Below, one piece after another: positions 1-7,032 of a DNA stretch of 11,387 nucleotides. The first letter of the stretch is position 1, and every line of letters starts with the position of its first letter. The notes below the pieces were generated by a model that saw only the letters and a list, made by a program, of their open reading frames with translations, made no database searches and was not told the DNA's origin. The stretch covers positions 19,399-30,785 of the forward strand of contig DAMU01000066.1 of assembly GCA_002499705.1 (NCBI GenBank). The letters are read 5' to 3'. The position numbers were made by a program, and so were the translations under genes. Source of the stretch: Euryarchaeota archaeon UBA91. Its GTDB lineage: Archaea; Thermoplasmatota; Poseidoniia; Poseidoniales; Poseidoniaceae.

Positions 1-956
1 CTGCTGCGACTCGAACTACTACTGCGGCTTGAACTACTGCTACGGCTTGGACTGTTACCGCCTGACGGGGGTGGAGAGTTATTGCTCGGGGCGTTATTGA
101 AATTCCCTCCATAGTAGTGGTTGTTTTCTTGATAGCCTCCCTGTTGAGGATATCCATACTGGTTATTATTCCAGTTATTTTGACGACCCCCGAATCTACT
201 TCTACCCACCGAGACATTATTTCCACCGCCTCTGCGGATTAAGAAGACAAGTCCGAGGATTGGCAGACCCATGCATCCGAAACAAATCACCATACTCACC
301 AGCGTATCTCCTAAAGACGCCTCCCCATCATCACTACTTGCTCCTTCCAACACCGGTGGTGTTGTGAAAGGAGCTGGCTCGGGTGGAAATGGCTCAATAT
401 TTGGGTTTTCGAACCAAAATTCACGTACTACTTCGTCCAAGTCTTCAAGCATTGGAACAAGTGCGCTTGACCAATTAGAATTGTTCAAATTCGAATAAAA
501 GGAATCAGGCAGATTTTGATCCCACATGTCGAGCACATCCCAATACTCAAGCCAGTGATCTCCACCAGTATAGGACCAGTCATACCCGTTTCCAGATTGG
601 TTTGTAGCGATAAGAATCAAGATACCGTCGCGATAATCTTGGTCTCCAATTTCCCATTCATCAAACAGATTGCCAGTATAATCCCCCAAACTCATATTTG
701 CATCATGCTGCGATGTGTAATTTGTAGATGATTCGATGGTTGCGATGATGACAACAGTTCCAGTGTCGTACTCAAGGTCGTCAGAGATTTGGTTCAATTG
801 TTGTTTCTCTGTTAGATTCAAAACGTCGGCATCATCTGTAATAAAAACCCCAGAATCTTCAGGAAATGTAACTTGAGATTGCGCAGGTGTAGAAAAAAGA
901 AACAAAGATACGACTGAAACCGTGAAGGCAATTTGTAATGTTCGTCGCATGTTCAT
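1..956 (-). CDS. TPM-domain secreted/membrane-anchored protein with Ser/Arg-repeat tail (3' end beyond the window)
   Basis: This minus-strand frame is open for 318 codons and runs off the left edge without a stop, so it is partial at its C-terminus. Residues 5-27 form a signal peptide or N-terminal anchor (two Arg, then a hydrophobic run, then TPAQSQ). Residues about 34-175 resemble the TPM fold of YgcG-type proteins: VFITDDADVLNLTE near the start, TGTVVIIATIES at 66-76 and DYRDGILILIATN at 107-119. A second hydrophobic segment (about 217-240) ends in RRGGG. The rest is Asn/Gln/Gly/Tyr-rich low complexity ending in repeats of R followed by five S. TPM domains are known in envelope and photosystem-repair proteins, some with phosphatase activity; the role here is unknown. 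The ATG at 956 is preferred because GGTG lies 8 bases upstream; ATG 950 is an in-frame alternative. I infer an extracytoplasmic domain held by one or two membrane helices. Confidence 0.8.
   Translation of the reverse strand, partial: MNMRRTLQIAFTVSVVSLFLFSTPAQSQVTFPEDSGVFITDDADVLNLTEKQQLNQISDDLEYDTGTVVIIATIESSTNYTSQHDANMSLGDYTGNLFDEWEIGDQDYRDGILILIATNQSGNGYDWSYTGGDHWLEYWDVLDMWDQNLPDSFYSNLNNSNWSSALVPMLEDLDEVVREFWFENPNIEPFPPEPAPFTTPPVLEGASSDDGEASLGDTLVSMVICFGCMGLPILGLVFLIRRGGGNNVSVGRSRFGGRQNNWNNNQYGYPQQGGYQENNHYYGGNFNNAPSNNSPPPSGGNSPSRSSSSSRSSSSSRS
6..41 (-). repeat. 18-base tandem repeat encoding R-S-S-S-S-S units
   Basis: Two adjacent 18-base units (6-23 and 24-41) match at 15 of 18 positions. 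Each encodes one Arg and five Ser in the tail of the TPM-domain protein. The tract begins at a third Arg (42-44) and continues to the window edge, so the copy number is unknown. Ser codons alternate between AGY and TCN, so the protein pattern is kept while the DNA varies. Confidence 0.7.
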
Positions 957-990
957 CAGAGGTGCACCAATCCTCCCTGTTGCAGAGTGC

Positions 991-998
991 GTTTAAAA
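991..998 (-). promoter_or_regulatory. TATA-like element for the TPM-domain gene
   Basis: TTTTAAAC on the minus strand lies about 42 bases upstream of the ATG at 956. With usual archaeal spacing, transcription would start near 970, leaving a short leader that contains GGTG at 968-965. A 12-base perfect palindrome (AAAAGTACTTTT, 1009-1020) sits 10 bases further upstream and could be a regulator site or chance in AT-rich DNA. Confidence 0.45.
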
Positions 999-1040
999 TT
1001 GAGTGGGCAAAAGTACTTTTTTGGCGTTATTCCGCGCCTT

Positions 1041-1895
1041 TTACAGTGAAGCGTGAAAAGCCTCAACCTCAACCAAGACGTCTGCTTCATGGGCATATTG
1101 GTTTGATGGGACTTCGATCATGACGGCTCCTGGGATTCTTTCAGCGATACTTTTAGCAGCGTCAATTGCGTGTAATTTATCTGATTGTGCGGCAAGAATT
1201 CCACAAGGCACGGCAATCTTGGAGAGATCCTTTGGCAGAGCGTAAGCAATCAGACTACGAGCAGATGCGCGCCAACGAACGAGCTCTTGTTCCATAAGCG
1301 CTCGCCGATAGCGAATACGTTGCCCTTCTTCTTTCACTTTTGTTTCAATTGCCCGTAAGGTAATGCTTCTCATCAATTTAAGAACAAGAATTGGCAAAGG
1401 GAGTTTGATGATAATTCGAGACCATAGCGGGAGTTTAAAGTGTTCATTCGGGGCTACAAAGAGAGAACTCAACGCATCAACTTCATGCCTCTGTAAAGAA
1501 TCGATGAGTACGGTTGAACCTAGCGATGAAGAGAAAAGGTGAAACTCGTTTTTGAGGTTATAGTGAGCTAAAACTTCAACAATATCTTTGGAAAACCGTT
1601 CAATTGTGAAATCCTTCGCAGACAACCTCTTTTTTGGAAAGCGGGCACTCGGTTTTTCGCGAGTTTCGATATACACCAATCGACGACGGGCCACCCAACC
1701 TTCCACCAACGGCTTCCAACCTTCAAACAATGAGCCCCAGCCAGGAATCATAACAATGGGCTCGAGTTGGTGAAGAGATTCATCATCCGGGGTCCAAGTG
1801 AGGACTCGAAGTGAAACTGAATCAGATACAGGAACCCACTCTTCGGAACATTCCGAGTGTGGAAGTTCTTCAACTCCTTTCCAATAGTCTGGCAT
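1041..1895 (-). CDS. alpha/beta hydrolase fold protein
   Basis: This 284-residue protein has the usual length and motif order of a cytosolic alpha/beta hydrolase. The oxyanion-side loop PGWGSLFEGW is at 51-60. The nucleophile elbow SSSLG at 122-126 gives Ser124, the acid is probably Asp239 in AAQSDKLHA, and the base is His269 in YAHEAD; these three are in the canonical order and spacing for a catalytic triad. A helical cap region (about 150-220, rich in Arg and Leu) lies between the nucleophile and the acid. The elbow departs from GxSxG, with Ser122 in place of the first Gly; some true hydrolases tolerate a small residue there. The substrate cannot be told from sequence; esterase, lipase-like and acyl-transfer roles are all possible. 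No good ribosome binding site precedes the ATG at 1895; a CTTAAAAG motif near 1957-1964 could be its TATA box. The tRNA-Leu gene lies upstream on the same strand. Confidence 0.85.
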   Translation of the reverse strand: MPDYWKGVEELPHSECSEEWVPVSDSVSLRVLTWTPDDESLHQLEPIVMIPGWGSLFEGWKPLVEGWVARRRLVYIETREKPSARFPKKRLSAKDFTIERFSKDIVEVLAHYNLKNEFHLFSSSLGSTVLIDSLQRHEVDALSSLFVAPNEHFKLPLWSRIIIKLPLPILVLKLMRSITLRAIETKVKEEGQRIRYRRALMEQELVRWRASARSLIAYALPKDLSKIAVPCGILAAQSDKLHAIDAAKSIAERIPGAVMIEVPSNQYAHEADVLVEVEAFHASL

Positions 1896-1969
1896 TCAAG
1901 GAGAAAGTAAGACAGAGAACGGATAAGGGTTTAGCCGGTTCTTTCATTTCAAATCACTTTTAAGTTGAT

Positions 1970-1974
1970 AAAAA
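1970..1974 (-). terminator. oligo-T terminator after tRNA-Leu
   Basis: Five T residues on the minus strand begin three bases after the discriminator base of the tRNA. A short T-run directly downstream is the usual archaeal termination signal for tRNA genes. It also separates the tRNA from the hydrolase gene on the same strand. Confidence 0.5.
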
Positions 1975-1977
1975 GAG

Positions 1978-2061
1978 TGCAGAGGGCAGGATTCGAACCT
2001 GCGAACTCATAGAGACTGGGACCTCATCCCAGCGCCGTTGACCAAGCTTGGCAACCCCTGC
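1978..2061 (-). tRNA. tRNA-Leu, anticodon GAG
   Basis: The minus strand folds into a complete class II tRNA of 84 bases. The acceptor stem is GCAGGGG paired with CCTCTGC (one G-U pair), the D-stem is GCC/GGC with GG in the loop, and the anticodon stem is CTGGG/CCCAG around loop ATGAGGT, giving anticodon GAG. A long variable arm with a CTC/GAG stem and a T-arm GCAGG-TTCGAAT-CCTGC follow. The long variable arm and GAG anticodon together indicate leucine (codons CUC and CUU). The discriminator is A, as expected for tRNA-Leu. CCA is not encoded, so it must be added after transcription. I see no intron. Confidence 0.96.
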
Positions 2062-2084
2062 TTCATGCGACCGTTAGAACGCGC

Positions 2085-2092
2085 GTATATCA
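2085..2092 (-). promoter_or_regulatory. TATA box of tRNA-Leu
   Basis: TGATATAC on the minus strand is centred about 28 bases upstream of the tRNA 5' end (2061), the usual archaeal TATA spacing. It sits in a GC-rich stretch, so the AT-rich block stands out. It serves as an internal reference for the other TATA calls in this window. Confidence 0.75.
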
Positions 2093-2133
2093 ACACCGCG
2101 ACTTGTATTACAGGTAAAAGAAACCAGCCTGAA

Positions 2134-4584
2134 TTAAGCAGGCATACGGCCACGAAGTCGTAGCCACGTCTCACTTCCAAACATCAGCGCATACAGTGAA
2201 GCCAACCACAATGTTGGGCGACTCCATTCTTCCAAGATGCCGACTGATGCGCTTGAATCGGCACTTCCAAGCACCAAAAGAACGCACAACCACGCCATAG
2301 TTGCACCATGCAATACCCACCGAAGTCCTGCCATAATGTCGGTCGAGTTTGAGCGCATCTCGGTTACTTCTGCCTCTGTTAAAACCGCTGTTACGCCGAC
2401 AAGTTTGTCCAACGCCGAGCCCCCATTCCAACGAATTTGTCCAAGCCTGAACCGATTGAGAACCTCAATGCCCGTGAACAGTGTAATCCATACAACCACG
2501 ACTTCAAGCAACGGTTCGGCGCCAAGTAAGTCCAAAGAGCCCCAAGTGGACCACGCCAATAGCCCCCACAACCATCCAACAAGGATCAGTTGGAATGCTC
2601 GTGCAAATCGGGTTAACCGTTGTAACAATTCAGCGTCATGGGCAAGTAAGTGCTCGAGTGTAATGACCAGGCCGGTGACGCCAGAAAGACCAGCAGATAT
2701 GAGGAGCCACCACCAGTCCAAATCACCATCGCGCCAAGCGATCATCAAGGCCACCAAGGTCCACGCTAATGTCACGACAGAAGCGACATTAGCCGTTGCT
2801 TGCATTGTGTAAAGTGGGTCTCTACCATCTTTGAGAACGGCCAATCCGCCCATCAATCTGATCTCAAATGCAGAATCATCAACAATTCCATGTGCGGCAG
2901 CAGTCATGCCGCCTACTGCCTTGATACGAGCAGTTCCCACGATACTTTCAGCATCACCAATGGCCCACTCTTCATCAACGCCATTTGTATTCCAAGAAGA
3001 ACCTCGACTTGCGGCGTGTGCCGCACCAGTACCCCGATTTTTGGTGTTTCCAGCAGAACGTGTTTTTGCCCATGCTCGAATTTCTTCAGACATGATGTCC
3101 TCAACTTGGTCTTCATTGAGAGGCGCACCGTGATCGGTATACAACCAACGGCATTGAATTGGAACTGGAGCAGGATCGACATCGGGTGCGACCATTTGGA
3201 ATTGCCCAGGGCCAAGCGTGGGAAGTTGAGCGACTAAATCCTGGTCGCCACCACTTTCTTTCAACAGGTGTCGAACCTTTTCAACATCCTGTGGTTGAGT
3301 AAATCTTCCAATGAATGTTGTATTTGCTTGAGCGAGAATTTTGTAATCAACGTCGCTGACGTTTTGCGTTGCAAGAACACAGGCCACACCGTATTTTCTC
3401 GCTTGTTTGAAAATCAGTTTAATCAAATCTTTTGCGGGTGGATTTCGAGGGTGAGGTGGCAGGTAGGGGGCGACTTCATCCATGAAGAACAGGAGTTTTA
3501 TTTCTCCATCAGCAGGCTGTTGAGTCAGCATCCAATCATACAGTTCTCGTGATAACTCTTGCACGAAGTACTGTTTTTGCGCCTCATCTTGAATCGTATT
3601 GAGGTAGACGATATTGAGCGGTATTTTACCCGGCATAGCCGGCTCAACAAAGGCATCAATATCGATAGGAACCCCATTTGAGAAGAGCAGTTGATTGACA
3701 CCTGAGGAATAGGCGGAAAGCCGCCGAGCCAAATCATTTCGAGTGGTTTTAGGTAAACGTTCTTCAAAATCAGTGAGTCGATGTTCAATCATGACTTCTT
3801 CCCATGGAGGGATATCCGGTTTTTCCTCGCCTTCTTCTACTTCATAGAAACATTCAGGATACAACTGGCGAGTAAACTCTTGATTCGGCTCTCTTACAAC
3901 GCGAGCCAGTGCTTGAAAATCACCGACGTTAAGCCCGTGTTTTGTTCCTTCAACAAGAATTTCATAGAGAAATGGTTTGACGACTTTCCCTTGCGCTTTT
4001 TCGACATCGTATCCTGCAAGGCTGGTAAATCCAGCTGCGACCATATCCCATGCAGTGATTGCTTCTTCAGCATCGAGGTCTGCAGGCGGGGCACGAAATG
4101 GGTCGATACAAAGGGGTAGCCCTTTGCTTCGTAGAGGCGTCCAAATTCGGACTTCACACATGTCTAAGAGTTTCTTTGCTCGCACAACATCACCGTTTTG
4201 CTCTTCAAGGTCAACGGGGTCAATTCCGAGTGCAAGGCGTGCTAAATCTCCTTGTGGGTCGATGATGAGAGAGGGTACTTTTGCCAATGCTGCCTCTTCA
4301 ATGAGCGCTTTGGCCATGACCGTTTTCCCTGAACCGGTTGAGCCGAGCATTGCAGCGTGTCGTGCCAACACCATTGGCTGAATATCAATTGGCTCGCCCG
4401 TATCACGGCGTGTTCCCAAATACAGCCCTTTGGGTTTGAATTTCTTCTTCTTTGCTTTGACCGGTTGAGGAGGTTGTTCGGTTTCGGCGAGGTCTGGAGA
4501 AAGAATGTCTCCGACTAAATCGGCTAAACTCCGCTCTTCTTCGGCATCGGCGTCTTCCTCAAAACCCTCGTTTCCAGACACCAT
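2134..4584 (-). CDS. HerA/DUF87-like P-loop ATPase with C-terminal multi-pass membrane domain
   Basis: This is an 816-residue protein starting at ATG 4584. It opens with an acidic stretch and a Lys-rich linker (about 43-52), followed by LGTRRDTGEPI and Walker A GSTGSGKT at 81-88. DPQGD is at 109-113, a HerA-type motif. Walker B FFMDE ends at Asp369-Glu370, and the ATQ sensor motif is at 405-407. The order and spacing match the HerA/FtsK/VirB4 group of hexameric DNA or protein pumps. After a Gly/Ser/Asn-rich linker (about 510-560) the C-terminal third has five or six hydrophobic helices (near 598-618, 625-646, 664-682, 692-710, 758-776, 791-805). The canonical N-terminal HAS barrel is not obvious, and no NurA, Mre11 or Rad50 gene is adjacent, so a DNA-end-resection role is not supported. 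I infer a membrane-tethered translocase of unknown substrate. A TTG 57 bases further upstream would extend the frame but has nothing in its favour. Confidence 0.88.
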   Translation of the reverse strand: MVSGNEGFEEDADAEEERSLADLVGDILSPDLAETEQPPQPVKAKKKKFKPKGLYLGTRRDTGEPIDIQPMVLARHAAMLGSTGSGKTVMAKALIEEAALAKVPSLIIDPQGDLARLALGIDPVDLEEQNGDVVRAKKLLDMCEVRIWTPLRSKGLPLCIDPFRAPPADLDAEEAITAWDMVAAGFTSLAGYDVEKAQGKVVKPFLYEILVEGTKHGLNVGDFQALARVVREPNQEFTRQLYPECFYEVEEGEEKPDIPPWEEVMIEHRLTDFEERLPKTTRNDLARRLSAYSSGVNQLLFSNGVPIDIDAFVEPAMPGKIPLNIVYLNTIQDEAQKQYFVQELSRELYDWMLTQQPADGEIKLLFFMDEVAPYLPPHPRNPPAKDLIKLIFKQARKYGVACVLATQNVSDVDYKILAQANTTFIGRFTQPQDVEKVRHLLKESGGDQDLVAQLPTLGPGQFQMVAPDVDPAPVPIQCRWLYTDHGAPLNEDQVEDIMSEEIRAWAKTRSAGNTKNRGTGAAHAASRGSSWNTNGVDEEWAIGDAESIVGTARIKAVGGMTAAAHGIVDDSAFEIRLMGGLAVLKDGRDPLYTMQATANVASVVTLAWTLVALMIAWRDGDLDWWWLLISAGLSGVTGLVITLEHLLAHDAELLQRLTRFARAFQLILVGWLWGLLAWSTWGSLDLLGAEPLLEVVVVWITLFTGIEVLNRFRLGQIRWNGGSALDKLVGVTAVLTEAEVTEMRSNSTDIMAGLRWVLHGATMAWLCVLLVLGSADSSASVGILEEWSRPTLWLASLYALMFGSETWLRLRGRMPA

Positions 4585-4675
4585 GCGCGAGGCAAAACGG
4601 TTGGAGGTCTTGAAGGGCGCGCTGACCAGAGGGCAAAACAAGCAGACTCAAGGAGGTCGAGCGATTCGCCGAAAC

Positions 4676-5782
4676 ATGGAGCGTATACCGATGGCCCGAC
4701 CATCATGGAGTGATGAAATGCGTTCTGCTGCTGTGGAGACCCTCGATTCAAAACATTGGGTTAAAGGACGTCAGGTTCAAGCGTTTGGAAATGAGTTTGC
4801 CAATTACTGCGGCACTCTAAATGCAGCGCCTTGTCAAAACGGCTCTTCTGCATTATGGGCTGCTCTAAAGATTGCAGGAATTGGCCCTGGCGATGAAGTC
4901 ATCGTTCCTTCGTATACTTTTATTTCAACAGCGACATGCATCGTTCTTGTTGGTGCACAACCGGTCTTTGTCGATGTTGAGCCTGACTATTTTTGCCTTG
5001 AATTGGATTCTGTCAAACAAGCGATGACGTCCTGTACCAAAGCAGTGATTGGGGTCCATCTTTTCGGTCAGCCTTACGATCCAAAACTTATTGATTTCTG
5101 CGAAGCAAATGATATCCTGCTTATCGAAGATGCCGCCCAAGCTCACGGCGCTCAACAACAGATGACCGATGGAAGCGTTCGTGTGGCAGGAGCAATGGGA
5201 GACGTGGGATGTTTCTCCTTTTTCCCTTCAAAGAATATGGCAGTTGGCGGGGAAGGAGGAATGCTGACAACAATACGTGAGGAGTTTTCATCCCGGATTC
5301 AATCGATTACAAACCACGGCAGAACGCCGAATCTTGAGTCGGTTGAGTTAGGAAGTAATCTGCGTATGTCTGAGGTTGCAGCAGCGATTGGCCGCAAACA
5401 ACTCAGTTGTCTTGATGAGTGGGTCCAGACGCGTAGAGATACTGCAGATCGGTATGGCGTATTATTGGAAAACCATCCCCTTATTGACGCACCGGGCGTT
5501 CGTCCAAACGCTCAACATGCTTGGCATCAATACTGTGTGCAAACACCTCATCCAGAAGCACTGCAAGCACATTTGGATAAGCATGAAATTGATTCGCGCC
5601 GGTATTACACTACCCCAATTCATCAACAGCAAATTTTTGTCAACCATTACCAGCACGAAACAATCCTTCCTGAGACTGCAAAGTTGGGAAAAACACTCGT
5701 AGCAATTCCAGTTATGCATGAATTAACCGAACTGGAAATCCTTCGAATTATGGTGGCGTTAGAAACATTTCAACTTGATTGA
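4676..5782 (+). CDS. DegT/DnrJ/EryC1-family PLP-dependent aminotransferase
   Basis: This 368-residue protein is of normal family length and has the whole fold-type I signature. NGSSAL at 55-60 is in the phosphate-binding position, EDAAQAHGA at 151-159 carries Asp152 for the pyridine nitrogen, FFPSKN gives Lys186 as the likely Schiff-base lysine, GGEGGM follows at 191-196, and GSNLRM is at 226-231. Members of this family transfer an amino group to keto-sugar nucleotides in the synthesis of amino sugars for glycans, lipid heads or surface polymers; the precise sugar cannot be told. No other sugar-nucleotide gene is in view. The start is taken as ATG 4676 because residues 1-20 (MERIPMARPSWSDEM...) look like a family N-terminus. 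The frame is open further upstream, but that part is antisense to the ATPase gene. AGGAGGT at 4651-4657 is 18 bases from this ATG, unusually far. Confidence 0.9.
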   Translation: MERIPMARPSWSDEMRSAAVETLDSKHWVKGRQVQAFGNEFANYCGTLNAAPCQNGSSALWAALKIAGIGPGDEVIVPSYTFISTATCIVLVGAQPVFVDVEPDYFCLELDSVKQAMTSCTKAVIGVHLFGQPYDPKLIDFCEANDILLIEDAAQAHGAQQQMTDGSVRVAGAMGDVGCFSFFPSKNMAVGGEGGMLTTIREEFSSRIQSITNHGRTPNLESVELGSNLRMSEVAAAIGRKQLSCLDEWVQTRRDTADRYGVLLENHPLIDAPGVRPNAQHAWHQYCVQTPHPEALQAHLDKHEIDSRRYYTTPIHQQQIFVNHYQHETILPETAKLGKTLVAIPVMHELTELEILRIMVALETFQLD

Positions 5783-6339
5783 GATTTCAAAGACCGAGCC
5801 AATGCAGCGTTTGACCACGACTTATCTCCAGTAATCTCTCGCCCTGCCCAAGAAGGGATTTCCACGGAATGAGTTTCAGACGGGAGCTCTACTTCTGCTA
5901 AAATGAGGCCATTCAATCCTCCTTCGAACTCATCGACTTCCCAAAGCATCTGGTCATTCCCTCGCCAATTATAGCGAGTTTTTTCAATCGAAGGAAAGTC
6001 GTCCATCTGAAAGATTTCTTCCCCCTTCTCCCTTTCAATTTCCCACTCCAGTTCAAGAGCACTGGATTTACTGCGCTTGCTTTTCAGAGTCAAAATAGTT
6101 TCATCGTCCTTGTAGCGAATTCGAGCAGTCCACTTTTGCGTTGTCGAAATCAACGCACTCTTTTCATCAGCACGGAGGACTTCAACGGAGTCGTAAAACA
6201 GCAAACCATCTTTGATATGAATCTGTGAGGAATCGATGTAGAATTGCATTATTCTTGATTTTGATTCACCCGTTTGCCAAACTTTTGAGGCTCTCTCATC
6301 AATTAAAAACCGTCGTTCAATTTCGAGATTTTCTTCCAT
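5770..6339 (-). CDS. CYTH-domain triphosphate tunnel metalloenzyme
   Basis: This 189-residue protein consists of a single CYTH domain. It begins with the family signature EIERRF (Glu6, Glu8, Arg10), followed along the chain by charged pairs in alternating strands: ARIRY (Arg73, Arg75), LTLKSK (Lys86, Lys88), LEWEIE (Glu98, Glu100, Glu102), TRY (Arg122), EVDEFEG near 134-140, and AEVEL (Glu149, Glu151). The end, GREITGDKSWSNAALA, is typical of small prokaryotic CYTH proteins. Such enzymes bind a triphosphate and divalent metal in a barrel and hydrolyse inorganic triphosphate, thiamine triphosphate or nucleotides, or act as class IV adenylyl cyclases. Single-domain members of this kind are most often triphosphatases, but that is inferred. 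It starts 27 bases after the stop of the upstream kinase gene, so it is probably the third gene of that operon. Its 3' end overlaps the convergent aminotransferase gene by 13 bases. Confidence 0.9.
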   Translation of the reverse strand: MEENLEIERRFLIDERASKVWQTGESKSRIMQFYIDSSQIHIKDGLLFYDSVEVLRADEKSALISTTQKWTARIRYKDDETILTLKSKRSKSSALELEWEIEREKGEEIFQMDDFPSIEKTRYNWRGNDQMLWEVDEFEGGLNGLILAEVELPSETHSVEIPSWAGREITGDKSWSNAALARSLKSQSS

Positions 6340-6366
6340 TTCGTGTTCCCGCCGTTAATGTCCGTC

Positions 6367-7032
6367 TTAGAGTGGTTGAATCATGTCCTTGAGGACTGGA
6401 GAAACCTCATCCCATATTTGTGAATGAACATCCTTTACAGACTGTTTTGTATGGATGATAGGGCTGTTATCTTTGCTCGCATGTTCGACAAAGGCCGAAC
6501 GTATTTTTTTCTGATAGTTGAGAAACGATTTCGTAATTGAAGGAGACAATGCCATATCAACACCCGCTTCAAAAGAGTTCAATTGAACCAGTGAACCATT
6601 ATGCATCATTCTGTTCAATAATCTCCGGCCTCCGGCTTCGAGAATAATGGTCAAGTCAGGCGTAGGAATATTGGCATACAAACCTTCAATCCATTGCGAA
6701 TCTCCACCGCGTATCTGTTCTCTGATGAGCGGTGTGAGTGTGTAGCGGTCAGCAATTACGACAAATCCAGCATCGAGCAGTGGTTGCAATTCATGGATGA
6801 TTTGGTCGTGCAAATCAGTTGCATACAACAACGCTCTTGTTCGCCAGTTTAATTGATGTAATTCGTGCGTGTTTGCTTTGATGAGTTCCCCCATCAATTC
6901 AGATCGGGCAAGTCCTACTGTTGCTACTGCTACACCATGTGCTTCAAGTCGTTCACTCAACAGGCGTGCATGCAAAGAACGCCCCACGTAATCAGGCCCT
7001 TCAATCACAATCAGCTTACCCTGTGCAGACAT
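6367..7032 (-). CDS. TMK-like P-loop kinase with degenerate Walker A (second of a tandem pair)
   Basis: This 221-residue protein has thymidylate-kinase-family length and order: LIVIEGPDYVGRSLHA at 7-22, ADRYTLTP at 94-101 (the DRY motif of TMKs) and PDLTIILEA near 125-133. In Walker A (Gly12 to Ser19) the catalytic Lys is replaced by Arg18, and the DGxG core reads DYVG. The REPGGT-type motif of classical dTMP kinases is not recognisable. The start is taken as ATG 7032, which shares one base with the stop of the upstream kinase (TGATG) and has AGGAGG at 7045-7040, 7 bases away; GTG 7035 is an in-frame alternative. This arrangement implies translational coupling. The protein may be a regulatory or heterodimer partner of the first kinase, a weak kinase, or one with changed substrate; the DRY motif and remaining fold suggest it is maintained rather than decaying. 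Confidence 0.85.
   Translation of the reverse strand: MSAQGKLIVIEGPDYVGRSLHARLLSERLEAHGVAVATVGLARSELMGELIKANTHELHQLNWRTRALLYATDLHDQIIHELQPLLDAGFVVIADRYTLTPLIREQIRGGDSQWIEGLYANIPTPDLTIILEAGGRRLLNRMMHNGSLVQLNSFEAGVDMALSPSITKSFLNYQKKIRSAFVEHASKDNSPIIHTKQSVKDVHSQIWDEVSPVLKDMIQPL

Noticed and set aside
6..44. Tandem repeat considered as CRISPR or satellite
   Set aside because: The 18-base units have no spacers and sit in frame within the TPM protein as R-S5 units, so this is a protein repeat.
271..731. Two short plus-strand open frames (271-498 and 516-731)
   Set aside because: Both are antisense to the TPM-domain protein, which has a coherent signal peptide, domain and membrane segment on the minus strand.
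1843..1856. Inverted repeat TCGGAA-CA-TTCCGA
   Set aside because: It is inside the hydrolase coding region, where the codons explain it, and has no partner copies nearby.
2237..2812. Plus-strand open frame of 191 codons, and other long plus-strand frames through 2800-4380
   Set aside because: They lie fully antisense to the HerA-like ATPase, whose motifs are intact. Their translations show no domain pattern, and they are shadows of its codon use.
4585..4641. TTG start at 4641 for the ATPase
   Set aside because: It would add 19 residues without ribosome site or TATA element and would leave only 34 bases before the divergent aminotransferase start.
4505..4675. Upstream extension of the aminotransferase frame to ATG 4505
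   Set aside because: The extra 57 residues are low-complexity Ser/Ala/Lys and antisense to the conserved start of the ATPase gene; the family N-terminus begins at 4676.
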